Assembly (NCBI RefSeq): GCF_013839445.1
Contig: NZ_JACDIT010000001.1
Location: 1,735,769-1,799,768 of the forward strand
DNA from: Chthonobacter albigriseus
GTDB taxonomy: Bacteria; Pseudomonadota; Alphaproteobacteria; Rhizobiales; Pleomorphomonadaceae
Reading direction: 5' to 3'
DNA length: 64,000 bases
Below, piece by piece: positions 33,111 through 42,141 of this stretch. Position numbers and translations under genes: made by a program. Positions within the stretch are counted from its first letter, which is position 1; the number at the start of each line of letters is the position of its first letter. The notes under the pieces were generated by a model. The model did no database searches and was not told where the DNA came from. It saw nothing but the letters and a program-made list of their open reading frames with translations.

Positions 33111-35357
33111 ATGACCAAGCACACGATCGCTCCGACCTACGGCCTGGTCGACGAGAAGACCAGCGCCGCCATCTCCCGGCGCCAGGCGCTGAAGGGCGGC
33201 GGGCTGATGCTCGCCTTCCTCGCTGTCGGCCGACGCAAGGCCCACGCGGCCGGCGAGGAGCCGAGCCTGCGCGCCATCGGCGATGGATCGATGGACACCG
33301 GCGACGCCTTCGAGGGCTTCGCGCCCGGCGGATTCATCCGCATCGCCCGGGACGGATCGGTGCAGATCATCGCGCCTAACGTGGAGATGGGCCAGGGTAT
33401 CTACACCGCGGAAGCGATGCTGATCGCCGAGGAACTGGAAGTGGGGCTCGACCAGGTCACCGTGCTGGCCGCGCCGCCCAACGAGGAGCTCTACAAGCAG
33501 CCCTTGCTGAAGTCTCAGACGACGGGTGGCTCCACCTCGATCCGGGGCGCCTTCGATCCACTGCGGCAGGCTGGAGCCGCGGCGCGCCTGATGCTGATCG
33601 GTGCGGCGGCGGAACGACTAGGCGTGCCCGCAGCCGAACTGACCGCCGAGCGCGGCGTGGTCACCCACGCGGCGAGCGGGCGGACACTGGGCTACGGCGA
33701 CCTCGTGGAAGCCGCCGGCAAGCAGCCGGTACCGCAGGATGTGCCGCTGAAGAAGAAGGCGGACTGGAAGCTGATCGGCACGCCCGCCAAGCGGGTGGAA
33801 ACCGCGAGCAAGGTCGACGGCACCGCCGTGTTCGGCATCGACATCAAGCTGGACGGCATGAAGGTTGCGACCGTGATGGCGTCGCCGACGCGCGGTGGAA
33901 CCCTGAAGAGCGTCGACGACAAGGCGGCGCGGGCCGTCCCGGGTGTCGTGGACGTGGTGCGCCTGAAGAACGCTGTCGTCGTGGTCGGCGACCACTACTG
34001 GGCGGCGAACCAGGGCCTGCAGGCGCTGACCGTTGAGTGGGACACCGGCGAGAACGCCGGGATCACAACGGACAAACTGTTCGCCGACCTGAAGCAGGCC
34101 GCCGATGCGGGTACCCCGATCCTCGGCCGTCGCGAGGGCGACGCGCCGCTGGCGCTCGCCGGTGCGGCCAAGCGGGTGGAAGCGGTCTACGAACTGCCCT
34201 TCCTGGCGCATGCGACCATGGAGCCGATCAACACCACCATCCACGTCACCGATGATGGCTGCGACATCTGGGTGGGCACACAGGTACCGACCGCTGCCCA
34301 GGCCGTGGCGGCCAAGCGGCTCGGCCTCCCTCTGGAAAAGGTGCGCCTCCACAACCAGCTGCTCGGCGGCGGGTTCGGGAGGCGGCTTGTGGCGGACTCC
34401 ATCGAGCAGGCGGCCGAGATCGGCAAGCAGCTGTCCTATCCCGTGAAGATCATCTGGAGCCGGGAGGAGGACATCCGCCAGGACCTCTACCGGCCGGCCT
34501 ACCATGACCGCATCTCCGCCGGCCTCGACGAGAACGGCCGTCCGGTCGCCTTCCTCGATCGGATCACCGGCGGCTCGGTGCTGGGCGCCTACCTTCCCGG
34601 CGGTCTGCCGGAAGGCACCATCGACAGCGACGCCATCGAGGGCGCGGCCGACACGCCTTACGCCTTCCCGTCGGTGCTCGTTGACTGGGTCCGCAAGGAT
34701 CCGCCGATCCCCGTCACCTGGTGGCGCGGGGTCGGCCCCACGCACAACGTGTTCGTGGTGGAAAGCTTCATGGACGAGATGGCCGAGGCGGCCGGCGCCG
34801 ACCCGGTCGACTTCCGCATGAGCCTGCTGAAGGAGAACCCGCGCGCCGCCGCCGTGCTACGCGTCGCCGCCGAACACGCCGGCTGGGGGTCGGAGCTGCC
34901 GCCCGGAACCGGTCGCGGCGTCTCGCTGCACGGCGCTTTCGGCAGCTTCGTCGCCGCCGTCGTGGAAGCCGCTGTCGGCGAGGACGGCACTGTCGCGTTG
35001 AAGCGGGTGGTTGCCGCCGTAGACTGCGGCCAGGTCGTCAACCCCGACACGGTGAAGGCGCAGGTCGAGGGCGGTCTGGTGTTCGGCCTCTCCGCCGCGC
35101 TGTTCAACAGCATCACCTTCGCCGACGGCGCCGCGGAGCAGGCCAACTTCGACACCTACAGGCAGCTGCGGATCGACGAGACGCCGCCGATGGAAGTTCA
35201 CCTCATCGACAGCGACGAAGCGCCCGGCGGCATCGGCGAGACCGGAACCGTGTCCGCCGCCCCCGCCCTCACCAACGCAATCTTCGCCGCCACGGGCAAG
35301 CGGTTGAGAAAGCTCCCGGTGTCCGACGCGGATCTTGCCGGCGCCAGCGCCGGCTAG
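33111..35357 (+). CDS. iorB: Molybdopterin-binding subunit of a xanthine oxidase-family hydroxylase (isoquinoline 1-oxidoreductase beta-type)
   Basis: A 748-residue catalytic subunit. A twin-arginine signal (SRRQALKGGGLMLAFLAVG) lies at residues 22-40, so the enzyme is probably exported by Tat. Family marks include NVEMGQGIYTAEAMLIAEELE, TTGGSTSIRGAFDPLRQAGA, LLGGGFGRRLVADSIEQAAEI, VTWWRGVGPTHNVFVVESF and EAPGGIGETGTVSAAPAL, the last containing the catalytic glutamate region. It oxidises an aldehyde or N-heterocycle; the substrate is not evident. It is co-transcribed with iorA. No maturation factor (XdhC) is nearby. Confidence 0.9.
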   Translation: MTKHTIAPTYGLVDEKTSAAISRRQALKGGGLMLAFLAVGRRKAHAAGEEPSLRAIGDGSMDTGDAFEGFAPGGFIRIARDGSVQIIAPNVEMGQGIYTAEAMLIAEELEVGLDQVTVLAAPPNEELYKQPLLKSQTTGGSTSIRGAFDPLRQAGAAARLMLIGAAAERLGVPAAELTAERGVVTHAASGRTLGYGDLVEAAGKQPVPQDVPLKKKADWKLIGTPAKRVETASKVDGTAVFGIDIKLDGMKVATVMASPTRGGTLKSVDDKAARAVPGVVDVVRLKNAVVVVGDHYWAANQGLQALTVEWDTGENAGITTDKLFADLKQAADAGTPILGRREGDAPLALAGAAKRVEAVYELPFLAHATMEPINTTIHVTDDGCDIWVGTQVPTAAQAVAAKRLGLPLEKVRLHNQLLGGGFGRRLVADSIEQAAEIGKQLSYPVKIIWSREEDIRQDLYRPAYHDRISAGLDENGRPVAFLDRITGGSVLGAYLPGGLPEGTIDSDAIEGAADTPYAFPSVLVDWVRKDPPIPVTWWRGVGPTHNVFVVESFMDEMAEAAGADPVDFRMSLLKENPRAAAVLRVAAEHAGWGSELPPGTGRGVSLHGAFGSFVAAVVEAAVGEDGTVALKRVVAAVDCGQVVNPDTVKAQVEGGLVFGLSAALFNSITFADGAAEQANFDTYRQLRIDETPPMEVHLIDSDEAPGGIGETGTVSAAPALTNAIFAATGKRLRKLPVSDADLAGASAG

Positions 35358-35439
35358 CACGAATCGACCGGCCCGCCGCGTCGCAAACTCGACATGGCGG
35401 GCCTGTCCCGGCGTCCCGTCCGGACTTCGCGCGCGCTCG

Positions 35440-36600
35440 TCACGGAAGGCGCGGCCGAACAAGAAGCATGCGACCGTATCCGGCTGCAAAGAGCAGGTAG
35501 GCTGCGGCCCAAGCGAGCCCGGCGCAGGACAGGGTATGCACCATCCAGCCCTCTGCGTAAGGTGCCGCGAAACGCGCGGCAGCGCCCGCGAACACCAGAA
35601 CGAACATCCCGATCTCCAAGCGCCCGGCCTTCAGCGGCTGACCGGAATGCCCGCGGCTTGCACGTGCCATGACCGCCAGCGTGATGCTGCCGAAGGTCCC
35701 GACGGTCCACAGGTGGACCGCCGCCGTCGGATCCACGGAGTCCGGAACCAGGATGGCGAGCGCCACCGCCGCAAACCCCAGCGGGATCGTGGCAAACGCG
35801 ACGTGAAGGATGAGGAGGAGCGGCTCCGAACGGGTCTGCAGGCCACGCCAGCGTGCAAGCCGCACCGCGGAGAGCGACGCCGCGGCCGACAAGAGCGTGG
35901 CCGTCAGGACGTGCTGCGGCGCGACGGTCCAGGCCCCGAGCGCGATGATGCCGACCACCACCGAAGCTGCATCCAGACGCGAGAAGGCGGCAGGCAGGAG
36001 TGTCGCTTTCCGTGCGACCAGCCAGTTGCGCGTGAAGGCAGGAATGATGCGGCCGCCGACCAGCATGACCAGAAGAAGCGCAAGGGAGATCGCGACGCGC
36101 GTCGAGGTGTCGGCGGTGCCTGTGAGCTGAGCCTCCATGTGAAAACCGATGTCGGCGATCCCGAGGGCGCCGACGATGGCGACGATCCGAAGATTGCGCA
36201 GGTTGCGGGCGGCGATCACCTCCCGGGCGAAGACGCAGGTGAGCGCCACGGGAAAAAGGATGTCGACGGTCGCCGCGGCGCTCGCACCGATCCAGGCAGA
36301 CGTCGTGACGGCGATGCGTCCGGCCGCCCAGAGCAGGACCAGGGTAAAGAGTTCGCGGCCGGCGACGGCCGGGCGCCCTGTCCAGTTCGCGACCGCCGTC
36401 AATGCGAACCCGGCGATGATCGCCATCAGGCCGCCGAAGAGCAGGGCGTGGACGTGCCAGTCCCGCGGACCGAAGGCCGTCGGGAGCTCGATGCCGCCGA
36501 GCGCGACGGGGATCCAGGCGAGCACCGAAGCCGCCATCGCGAGGGCACCGAGAAGGAAGAATGGGCGGAAACCGCCCGACAGCCAGTAAGGTTCGGTCAT
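35440..36600 (-). CDS. nnrS: NnrS family heme-copper membrane protein
   Basis: A 386-residue polytopic protein with about 12 membrane segments. It begins GGFRPFFLLGALAMAASVL, then RDWHVHALLFGGLMAIIAGFALTAVANWTGRP, the NnrS signature with conserved histidines, and VGGRIIPAFTRNWL. NnrS proteins relieve nitrosative stress and are controlled by NnrR in other alphaproteobacteria. A second NnrS gene of similar size is 6 kb downstream. It lies 78 nt after the pseudoazurin gene on the same strand, and a near-match (TTG-N8-CAG) to the regulon box is at 36669-36682. Confidence 0.92.
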   Translation of the reverse strand: MTEPYWLSGGFRPFFLLGALAMAASVLAWIPVALGGIELPTAFGPRDWHVHALLFGGLMAIIAGFALTAVANWTGRPAVAGRELFTLVLLWAAGRIAVTTSAWIGASAAATVDILFPVALTCVFAREVIAARNLRNLRIVAIVGALGIADIGFHMEAQLTGTADTSTRVAISLALLLVMLVGGRIIPAFTRNWLVARKATLLPAAFSRLDAASVVVGIIALGAWTVAPQHVLTATLLSAAASLSAVRLARWRGLQTRSEPLLLILHVAFATIPLGFAAVALAILVPDSVDPTAAVHLWTVGTFGSITLAVMARASRGHSGQPLKAGRLEIGMFVLVFAGAAARFAAPYAEGWMVHTLSCAGLAWAAAYLLFAAGYGRMLLVRPRLP

Positions 36601-36678
36601 CGGTCACCGTCCGCAGGACAGAGTGGCGGCGAGACTGTGCCCGCCGCTGGTTTCGACAAGACGCGGCGTTGCACCGGG

Positions 36679-37119
36679 TCAGAGGCCGGCGAGGATCTCG
36701 GCGAAGCGCTTGCCGGCCTTGCCGGGGTTCTTCACCGCCTTGGCCGCATCGAGGTTCACGGGTTCGCCGACGACCACCGCCGCGACCATGCCCATGCCGA
36801 GGTGCGGCTTGCATTTCACACCGTAGACCCCGGGCTGGGTGAATGTGACCGTCACGTCGGCGCCCATCTTGCCTGCGAAGGGCTCCGCGCCATCCGGGAG
36901 CATGCCCTTGATGGTCTCGGCGTTGTGGCCGGGATCCGTCGCCTTGAAGGTTACGGTGTCGCCCGGCGCCACCTTGACGAGGTCCGGCTCGAACACCATC
37001 GCGCCCTTCTCGCCCTTGTTGAGCATGCGCACCTCATGGTCGGCGGCGACCGCCGCGGAGCTGCCGATGGTCACGGCGACGGCAGCGAGGGCGAGGACCA
37101 AGCTTCTGATTGTCATCAT
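36679..37119 (-). CDS. paz: Pseudoazurin, electron donor to copper nitrite reductase
   Basis: A 146-residue cupredoxin with a signal peptide ending near [11 protein letters not shown]. Type 1 copper ligands are visible: His in DPGHNAETI (about residue 64), and Cys-x4-His-x4-Met in CKPHLGMGM (about 102-110). [14 protein letters not shown] is the usual core. The mature size of about 123 residues is that of pseudoazurin. It shuttles electrons in the periplasm to NirK. The gene is preceded by a perfect TTGTG-N4-CACAA palindrome at 37187. The start may be either of two tandem ATGs. Confidence 0.95.
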   Translation of the reverse strand: MMTIRSLVLALAAVAVTIGSSAAVAADHEVRMLNKGEKGAMVFEPDLVKVAPGDTVTFKATDPGHNAETIKGMLPDGAEPFAGKMGADVTVTFTQPGVYGVKCKPHLGMGMVAAVVVGEPVNLDAAKAVKNPGKAGKRFAEILAGL

Positions 37120-37186
37120 CTTTCTCCAATGCGGACCAACCGCGGTCCGTTGAGCCGAACCCTATGGGCCGGCGCGCCGACCGACG

Positions 37187-37200
37187 TTGTGCCAGCACAA
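37187..37200. promoter_or_regulatory. NnrR/FNR-type box upstream of pseudoazurin
   Basis: TTGTGCCAGCACAA is a perfect inverted repeat of the TTG-N8-CAA class, centred 74 nt before the pseudoazurin start, a distance typical for a CRP/FNR-family activator site. It falls just inside 14 nt of the neighbouring ccoG stop region. Confidence 0.75.
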
Positions 37201-37213
37201 ACAGCGCCGCGTT

Positions 37214-38638
37214 TCAGGGCAGGCTGAAGCGATCCGCGACTGTCACCGTCGCCCCGGTTCTAAGGGAGGTCAGCCTGAAGGTGAGGCCGCCCGCCAGGTC
37301 CGGACCGCCGAAAACGGACACCCGGACTTTGCGCGTCTCATCCGGCCCGGCCTCGATCCGGATCGCGTCGCTCTCCGATCCCGCCCGGGTCGCGACCGCC
37401 AGGGTCGCCGGCGCGGCGCCTTCGACACGAAGCTCGAAGCTCTCCGAGGCGGCGAGCGTGTTGGTGACCCGCACCTCGAAGGCGTTCCGCACCCGCCCAT
37501 CGGACAGGGCGACCGCAACCGGAGTCCGCTCGTGCGTGACGCCGACCGCCAGGTCCGACCGTGTCGCCACCGACAGCGCCATTCCGCCGGAGAGAGCGAC
37601 GATCGCGACCGCGATCGCGGCCGTCTTGGGCCGCAGCACACGAGCGGGCCGGCGCTCCTCGCCGCGTCGGCCACGCTCGAGGTTGGTCCAGCTGTCGAAG
37701 TCGATCAGCCCCCGCTCGCGATCGATCCTGAACATGGTCGTGTCGCACGCGTCGACGCAGAGGCCGCAGTTGATGCAGGCGATGCTCGGCCCCTGGCGGA
37801 TGTCGATCCCCATCGGGCAGACGGCGACGCAGGCGTTGCAGTCCACGCAGTCGCCCGCGGGCAGGCCGGCTGCGCGGGCGGCGGCCGCCTTCTTGGCCGA
37901 CATCCGCGCTTCGCCCCGGTAGTCCCGGTAGTTCACGGTGAGAGCTTCGGGATCCCAGATCGCCCCCTGCAGGCGCGGCCAGGGGCACATCCAGGTGCAG
38001 ACCTTCTCGCGGCCGAACCCTGCGAGCCCGTAGGTGGTCAACGTCAGCGTGAGGATCATGCCGTAGGCGACGGACGACGCCTGCCCGGTGACCGCATCGG
38101 TCAGCAGCGTCGGCGCATCGGCGAAGTAGAGGACGAAGGCGCCGCCCGTGCCGGCCGCGATCAGCAGCCAGACCGCATGCTTGAGGGCGATCAGGCCGAC
38201 GCGGCGCGGCGTCAGCGGGGCGTCGAGGGCGCGCAGCCGATCGCGGCGGTCGCCTTCGATCTTGCGTTCGACCAGGAGGAAGAGATCGGTCCAGACCGTT
38301 TGCGGGCAGAAGAAGCCGCACCACACCCGGCCGGCTAACGCATTGAGGAGCACGAGGACCATCGTCGCGAGCACGAGGCCGCCGGTCAGGTAGTAGAGCT
38401 CCTGCGGCCGGATCTCCAACCCGAAGAAATGAAACCGCACGTCGGCGAGATCGAGGAGGATCGCCTGGTCCGGCCGTCCCGGCCCGCGGTCCCAGCGCAG
38501 GAAGGGCAGGCCGTAGTAGACGGTGAGGCAGAAGGCGAGGAGCCACCACTTGATCCGTCGATACCGGCCGGTCACCGACTGCGGCACGACGGGTCCGTCG
38601 GCGCGCGAGGCCTTAAGCTTGGGGGTGTGGTAGGTCAC
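37214..38638 (-). CDS. ccoG: CcoG/FixG cupric reductase-like iron-sulfur membrane protein
   Basis: A 474-residue protein with about five membrane segments (YYGLPFLRWDR region, VLATMVLVLLNALAGRVWCGFFCPQTVWTDLF, then FVLYFADAPTLL). It has a polyferredoxin part with CVDCNACVAVCPMGID and CINCGLCVDACD, and a C-terminal Ig-like domain (about 370-474). CcoG reduces Cu(II) to Cu(I) for assembly of copper enzymes. Here it is not beside ccoNOPQ or ccoHIS but next to pseudoazurin and NirK, so copper supply to denitrification enzymes is a reasonable inference. I take the GTG at 38638, with GGAG 7 nt upstream; the frame is open to 38749. Confidence 0.9.
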   Translation of the reverse strand: MTYHTPKLKASRADGPVVPQSVTGRYRRIKWWLLAFCLTVYYGLPFLRWDRGPGRPDQAILLDLADVRFHFFGLEIRPQELYYLTGGLVLATMVLVLLNALAGRVWCGFFCPQTVWTDLFLLVERKIEGDRRDRLRALDAPLTPRRVGLIALKHAVWLLIAAGTGGAFVLYFADAPTLLTDAVTGQASSVAYGMILTLTLTTYGLAGFGREKVCTWMCPWPRLQGAIWDPEALTVNYRDYRGEARMSAKKAAAARAAGLPAGDCVDCNACVAVCPMGIDIRQGPSIACINCGLCVDACDTTMFRIDRERGLIDFDSWTNLERGRRGEERRPARVLRPKTAAIAVAIVALSGGMALSVATRSDLAVGVTHERTPVAVALSDGRVRNAFEVRVTNTLAASESFELRVEGAAPATLAVATRAGSESDAIRIEAGPDETRKVRVSVFGGPDLAGGLTFRLTSLRTGATVTVADRFSLP

Positions 38639-38709
38639 GGGCGGTCTCCTCGAGCGGCGCCGGGGGGACCCGACGCCGAGGAAACTAGTCGCCCGCCCGC
38701 CGCTCGACG

Positions 38710-38723
38710 TTGTCCGGGAACAA
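38710..38723. promoter_or_regulatory. NnrR/FNR-type box upstream of ccoG
   Basis: TTGTCCGGGAACAA is a TTG-N8-CAA inverted repeat centred 78 nt before the ccoG start. It is almost identical to the box before norC (13 of 14 bases). Confidence 0.8.
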
Positions 38724-38791
38724 CCTTCCGGACAGATCCGCACCGCCACGCGATCGCCGCGAACGGACTGCCGGAGCGATGGGCCGGCCGT

Positions 38792-39604
38792 CTAGAAGCC
38801 GAGCCACGCCCCCCAGCCGGCGTCGTCACGTGCGAGCCGGATCCCGAGGTTCGCGGGCGGGACGCCCACCGAGCAGGCGCCAGCCTTGGGATCGCGGAAG
38901 AACCCGGTCATGAAGGCGCGGTGGCGCCCTTCCGCGATGCGGATGCCGCAGTTCTCCGTCCGGTCGCCCGTATCGATCCGGTGCCGGACATAGCAGGTGC
39001 TCGTCCATTCCCAGACGTTGCCGGCAAGGTCCGCAATCCCGCGCTCGTTCTCGCCGAAGCTCCCCACCGGCCGTGGCGCCGGGTCGAGCGGCTCCTGGGC
39101 CGCCGTCTCCGCGTCGTAGGTGGCGAGCCAGCGCCGCGACGGGTTGGCGGGATCGCTCACCTCGGTGTAGGCGTCGTCGCGAAAGCGCGTTCCGGCCGCG
39201 AGCGCCCACTCCCGATCGGTCGGAAGCCGCCAGCGCTCGCCGGTCTCCTCCGACAGCCAGGCCGCGTAGGCGACCGCATCGTCCCAGCTCGCGCCGACTG
39301 CTGGCAGATCCGGCGCCTGTGCCCCGTCGAGCGGCTTGCAGGCCCCTGCGGCCGCGCAACGGTCATAGTCGCCCCGGGTCACCTGCCGTTTCATCACGAA
39401 GAACGCCCTGTCCTGCCCGATCTCGCCGATCGGGCCGTTGACGGGGATCGAGCCGTCCAGGAACTCGCCGGGCTCGCGGTAAAGGACTGACGCCCCTTCC
39501 ACGCGCACCAGATCCGCCTCGACTGGACGGTCGGTGAATCCCTGCAGCACCGCCATGCCGGTCAGGCCTGCGGCAGCCAGGAAAGCGGAACGATGCCTGC
39601 GCAT
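38792..39604 (-). CDS. nirV: NirV, formylglycine-generating-enzyme-like protein
   Basis: A 270-residue exported protein. It has an N-terminal hydrophobic segment (AFLAAAGLTGMAVLQGF) and an FGE/SUMF fold: FFVMKRQVTRGDYDRCAAAG, ASWDDAVAYAAWLSEETGERWRLPTDREWALAAG, and LAGNVWEWTSTCY, then the terminal NLGIRLARDD. NirV is encoded next to nirK in several denitrifying alphaproteobacteria; its role is unclear. It is 57 nt downstream of nirK with its own strong GGAGG. A hairpin between the two genes may lower its transcription. Confidence 0.9.
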   Translation of the reverse strand: MRRHRSAFLAAAGLTGMAVLQGFTDRPVEADLVRVEGASVLYREPGEFLDGSIPVNGPIGEIGQDRAFFVMKRQVTRGDYDRCAAAGACKPLDGAQAPDLPAVGASWDDAVAYAAWLSEETGERWRLPTDREWALAAGTRFRDDAYTEVSDPANPSRRWLATYDAETAAQEPLDPAPRPVGSFGENERGIADLAGNVWEWTSTCYVRHRIDTGDRTENCGIRIAEGRHRAFMTGFFRDPKAGACSVGVPPANLGIRLARDDAGWGAWLGF

Positions 39605-39620
39605 GGGAGCCTCCAGGGCA

Positions 39621-39649
39621 AAAGGAGGCCCGCCCGGGAAGGGCGGGCC
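39621..39649 (-). terminator. Hairpin between nirK and nirV (attenuator or mRNA stabiliser)
   Basis: A 9-bp stem GGCCCGCCC/GGGCGGGCC (39627-39635 and 39641-39649) with a 5-nt loop, followed on the minus strand by CTCCTTTTG. It could partly terminate nirK transcripts or protect their 3' end. Confidence 0.6.
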
Positions 39650-39661
39650 CCGTGGCCGGCC

Positions 39662-40789
39662 TTACTGGCCGACGATCGGGCCGGGTGCGCTGACCTGCTT
39701 CATCAGGTCGTCGTTCCACTGGCCTTCGACCTTGACGTGGGCGGTGGCGCCGAGCTCGGCCGCCTCGATCAGGTTGTGGTTGACGTAGGCGTAGATGCCG
39801 GGCTGCAGGAAGGTGTAGGTCGCCACGCCGGCGCTGCCGCCTGCCACGAACCAGGTTTCCAGATCCTTCGCCGGCGCGTTGGTGAACTTGCCGCGCTCCC
39901 AGACGTGATCACCGTGGCCACCGATCAGGTGCGGCCGGGTATCCCGGTTGGCCGTGGAGTGGATGAAGAGCACGGTCTCGCCGACATTCGCCGTCATCGC
40001 GTTCTCACCCGTCAGGGCGCCCTTCGCCCCGTTGAAGACCACGTGGGTCGGCGTCAGGGTCTTCATCACCTCGACGGTATCGGCATAGGCGTCGCCCGGC
40101 GTCTCGTAGTCGACGTATTTGCCCTCGGCGTCCTTGGGGATGTAGAGGTCGAACTCGCCGATCGTGTAGGCCTTGTCGTACCTAACCGCATTGCCGGCTT
40201 CGTCCTTCAGACCTTCGCGCGGCAGCACCATGATGGTGCCGCTCATGCCGCTGACCACGTGCCAGGGCACCATGCCGGGAGGGGCGCAGTGGTAGACGAA
40301 GGCGCCCTGCCGGGTCGCCTTGAACCGCAGCGTCGCCTGTTCCCCGGGATTGACGAAGGTGAGCTGCGCGCCGCCCAGCGCGCCCGTCGCGCTGTGGAAG
40401 TCGATGTTGTGCGGCATGCTGTTGGTTTCGGGATTGATCAGCGTCAGCTCGACGTAGTCGCCCTCGTGGACCACCATCGTCGGCCCCGGCATGGAGCCGT
40501 TGAAGGTCATCGCCTGGAAGGTCGTGCCCTCGTCGTCGACGACGATCTCCTTCTCCTCGATCGTCATGGTGAACTCCACCACCTTGGGTCCGCCGACGGC
40601 GACCTGCTCGTGCTCCATCACGGCCGGCGGCGCGAGAAGATTGGCCTTGACGCGCGGAAGGGTGGCGGTCTGGTCGGCCTGGGCGACCGCGTTCACGGTC
40701 GGGTTCGGGCCCTCCTCGGCCAGGGCCGGAAGCCCGGTCACCAGGGCGGCGAGGGCGACGCCGATCAGGGCTGTGCGACGGATCAACAT
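39662..40789 (-). CDS. nirK: Copper-containing nitrite reductase
   Basis: A 375-residue periplasmic enzyme that reduces nitrite to NO, with a signal peptide ([19 protein letters not shown]). Copper ligands: His127 and His132 in MPHNIDFH, His167-Cys168 in [19 protein letters not shown] (class I NirK pattern with the type 1 His and Met downstream), and a later type 2 histidine region in [31 protein letters not shown] is also conserved. The ATG at 40789 has AGGA 8 nt upstream. A TTG-N8-CAA box lies 75-88 nt upstream. It is divergent from the nnrR-like regulator. Confidence 0.97.
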   Translation of the reverse strand: MLIRRTALIGVALAALVTGLPALAEEGPNPTVNAVAQADQTATLPRVKANLLAPPAVMEHEQVAVGGPKVVEFTMTIEEKEIVVDDEGTTFQAMTFNGSMPGPTMVVHEGDYVELTLINPETNSMPHNIDFHSATGALGGAQLTFVNPGEQATLRFKATRQGAFVYHCAPPGMVPWHVVSGMSGTIMVLPREGLKDEAGNAVRYDKAYTIGEFDLYIPKDAEGKYVDYETPGDAYADTVEVMKTLTPTHVVFNGAKGALTGENAMTANVGETVLFIHSTANRDTRPHLIGGHGDHVWERGKFTNAPAKDLETWFVAGGSAGVATYTFLQPGIYAYVNHNLIEAAELGATAHVKVEGQWNDDLMKQVSAPGPIVGQ

Positions 40790-40863
40790 GGTTGGGGTCC
40801 TTTCCTCGTTGGCGGCTGCGATGGCCGTTGAGGACAGAAGACACCCAATCCGCATTGTGCTTT

Positions 40864-40877
40864 TTGCGAAAAGGCAA
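40864..40877. promoter_or_regulatory. NnrR/FNR-type box upstream of nirK
   Basis: TTGCGAAAAGGCAA is a TTG-N8-CAA repeat centred 81 nt before the nirK start and about 112 nt before the divergent regulator start, so it could also mediate autoregulation. Confidence 0.8.
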
Positions 40878-40982
40878 AGACCGATGGGGTTATCGGCCCG
40901 GACCGCAGTCGGATCGGACGAGATCCCGGGCTGCCGATGTGGCATGAAGCACTCATAAGGGATCCGCGGACCGGAGGACGGC

Positions 40983-41681
40983 ATGCCTCAGAAACTCGAC
41001 CGATCGCTGATCAAGAACCTCGCCATCTTCCAGTCCATGTCGGACGAGGATCTCGACGCGGTGCTCTCGACGGCCACGGTCAGACAGCTTCCCGAGGGCA
41101 GCAGCGCCTTCGAACAGGGAGAGATGGCGCGGGAGTTCTTCGCCCTGCTGCACGGCCGGCTCAAGGTGGTGCAGACCACGCCGGACGGTCAGCAGGTCGT
41201 CGTCCGGCACGTCAGCCCCGGCGACATCTTCGGCATCGCCCGGGCCATGCGCCGCCCGGACTTCCCCGCGACCGCGATCGCCGTCGTGGAGAGCCTCGCG
41301 CTCGCTTGGCCGTCCAGCCAGTGGGAGCCCTTCATCGCGCGGAGCCCGGTCCTCGCCATGAACGCCCTCCAGACGGTGGGGCAGCGGCTGCAGGACGCCC
41401 ACACCCGAATCCGCGAACTCTCCACCGAGGAGGTCGAGCGGCGCGTGGCCCACGCCCTGCTGCGCCTCGTCCAGCAGGCGGGCCGGAAGACTGAGGAGGG
41501 CATCCTGATCGACTTTCCGGTCACCCGGCAGGACATCGCCGAGATGACCGGGACGACCCTTCATACGGTGAGCCGCGTGATGACCGGTTGGGAAGCCAAG
41601 GGGCTGGTGGCCAGCGCGCGCAAGCGCGTCGTCGTCAAGGACGCGCACCGGCTGCATGTGCTGGCCGAAAAGCCGGAGTGA
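40983..41681 (+). CDS. nnrR: CRP/FNR-family nitric-oxide-responsive regulator (NnrR/DnrR type)
   Basis: A 232-residue CRP/FNR-like protein. The sensor beta-barrel (about 20-120) includes [19 protein letters not shown] and [14 protein letters not shown] followed by a P-A-T-A-x-A run; it lacks the N-terminal cysteines of FNR, as in NnrR and Dnr. The DNA-binding helix-turn-helix is [30 protein letters not shown] (about 178-207), with T-V-S-R giving the TTG-type half-site preference. It probably senses NO and activates the boxes listed here. GGAGG precedes the ATG by 5 nt. Its place between nirK and the DUF1858 gene supports the role. Confidence 0.92.
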   Translation: MPQKLDRSLIKNLAIFQSMSDEDLDAVLSTATVRQLPEGSSAFEQGEMAREFFALLHGRLKVVQTTPDGQQVVVRHVSPGDIFGIARAMRRPDFPATAIAVVESLALAWPSSQWEPFIARSPVLAMNALQTVGQRLQDAHTRIRELSTEEVERRVAHALLRLVQQAGRKTEEGILIDFPVTRQDIAEMTGTTLHTVSRVMTGWEAKGLVASARKRVVVKDAHRLHVLAEKPE

Positions 41682-41693
41682 GGTTGTCCCCCG

Positions 41694-41912
41694 TCACCGG
41701 CTGGCGATCGCCCCGTTGACCTCTGCCAGGAATTCGTCCAGGGGGACGCCGTGCTCGAGGCAGGCTTCGCGGACGTCGTGCAGGCGCACGACCGGGCAAC
41801 CGATGCACATCATCTTGCGCCGGATGAAGATCGGGATCGTCACCTTGTAGGTTGTCATCAGGTCGTCGAGGATGGTCTCGGCGGTTACGGGAACCGTGAG
41901 GGCCGTCGACAT
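41694..41912 (-). CDS. DUF1858 domain protein
   Basis: A 72-residue cytoplasmic protein. It contains the CIGCPVVRLHDVREACLEHG motif (about residues 36-55) with cysteine pairs of the DUF1858 (hybrid-cluster-associated) family, which is often encoded next to nnrR/dnr-type regulators. A role in NO-responsive iron-sulfur or thiol chemistry is suggested by family context, not proven. AAGGAGA precedes the ATG. It converges with nnrR (12 nt between stops) and has its own TTG-N8-CAA box at 41968. Confidence 0.85.
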   Translation of the reverse strand: MSTALTVPVTAETILDDLMTTYKVTIPIFIRRKMMCIGCPVVRLHDVREACLEHGVPLDEFLAEVNGAIASR

Positions 41913-41967
41913 GATCGGGTCTCCTTGTCATGGATCCCGAGCCTAGGCCGTCGATGTCTCGCGGTCT

Positions 41968-41981
41968 TTGTCCCGGCGCAA
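41968..41981. promoter_or_regulatory. NnrR/FNR-type box upstream of the DUF1858 gene
   Basis: TTGTCCCGGCGCAA, a TTG-N8-CAA repeat centred 62 nt before the start of the DUF1858 gene. Confidence 0.75.
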
Positions 41982-42141
41982 CGACCGGACCCGATCGCCG
42001 GCGTTCAGGTCGGCGACCGGGCGGACGAGCCCTCCCCCCCAGCGCAGCCCGGACCCCTAACGCCTTGACAGGAACGCCGGGGCCGCCACCACGGCGCGGC
42101 CCGACGTCGGTTCGGTTCGTTGAATGCACCCGAAAGCAGCC

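Noticed and set aside
37132..37149. CGGACC-N6-GGTCCG inverted repeat upstream of pseudoazurin
   Set aside because: It lies 13 nt before the start codon, downstream of the expected promoter, and GC-rich 6-bp repeats are common here; not strong enough to call an operator.
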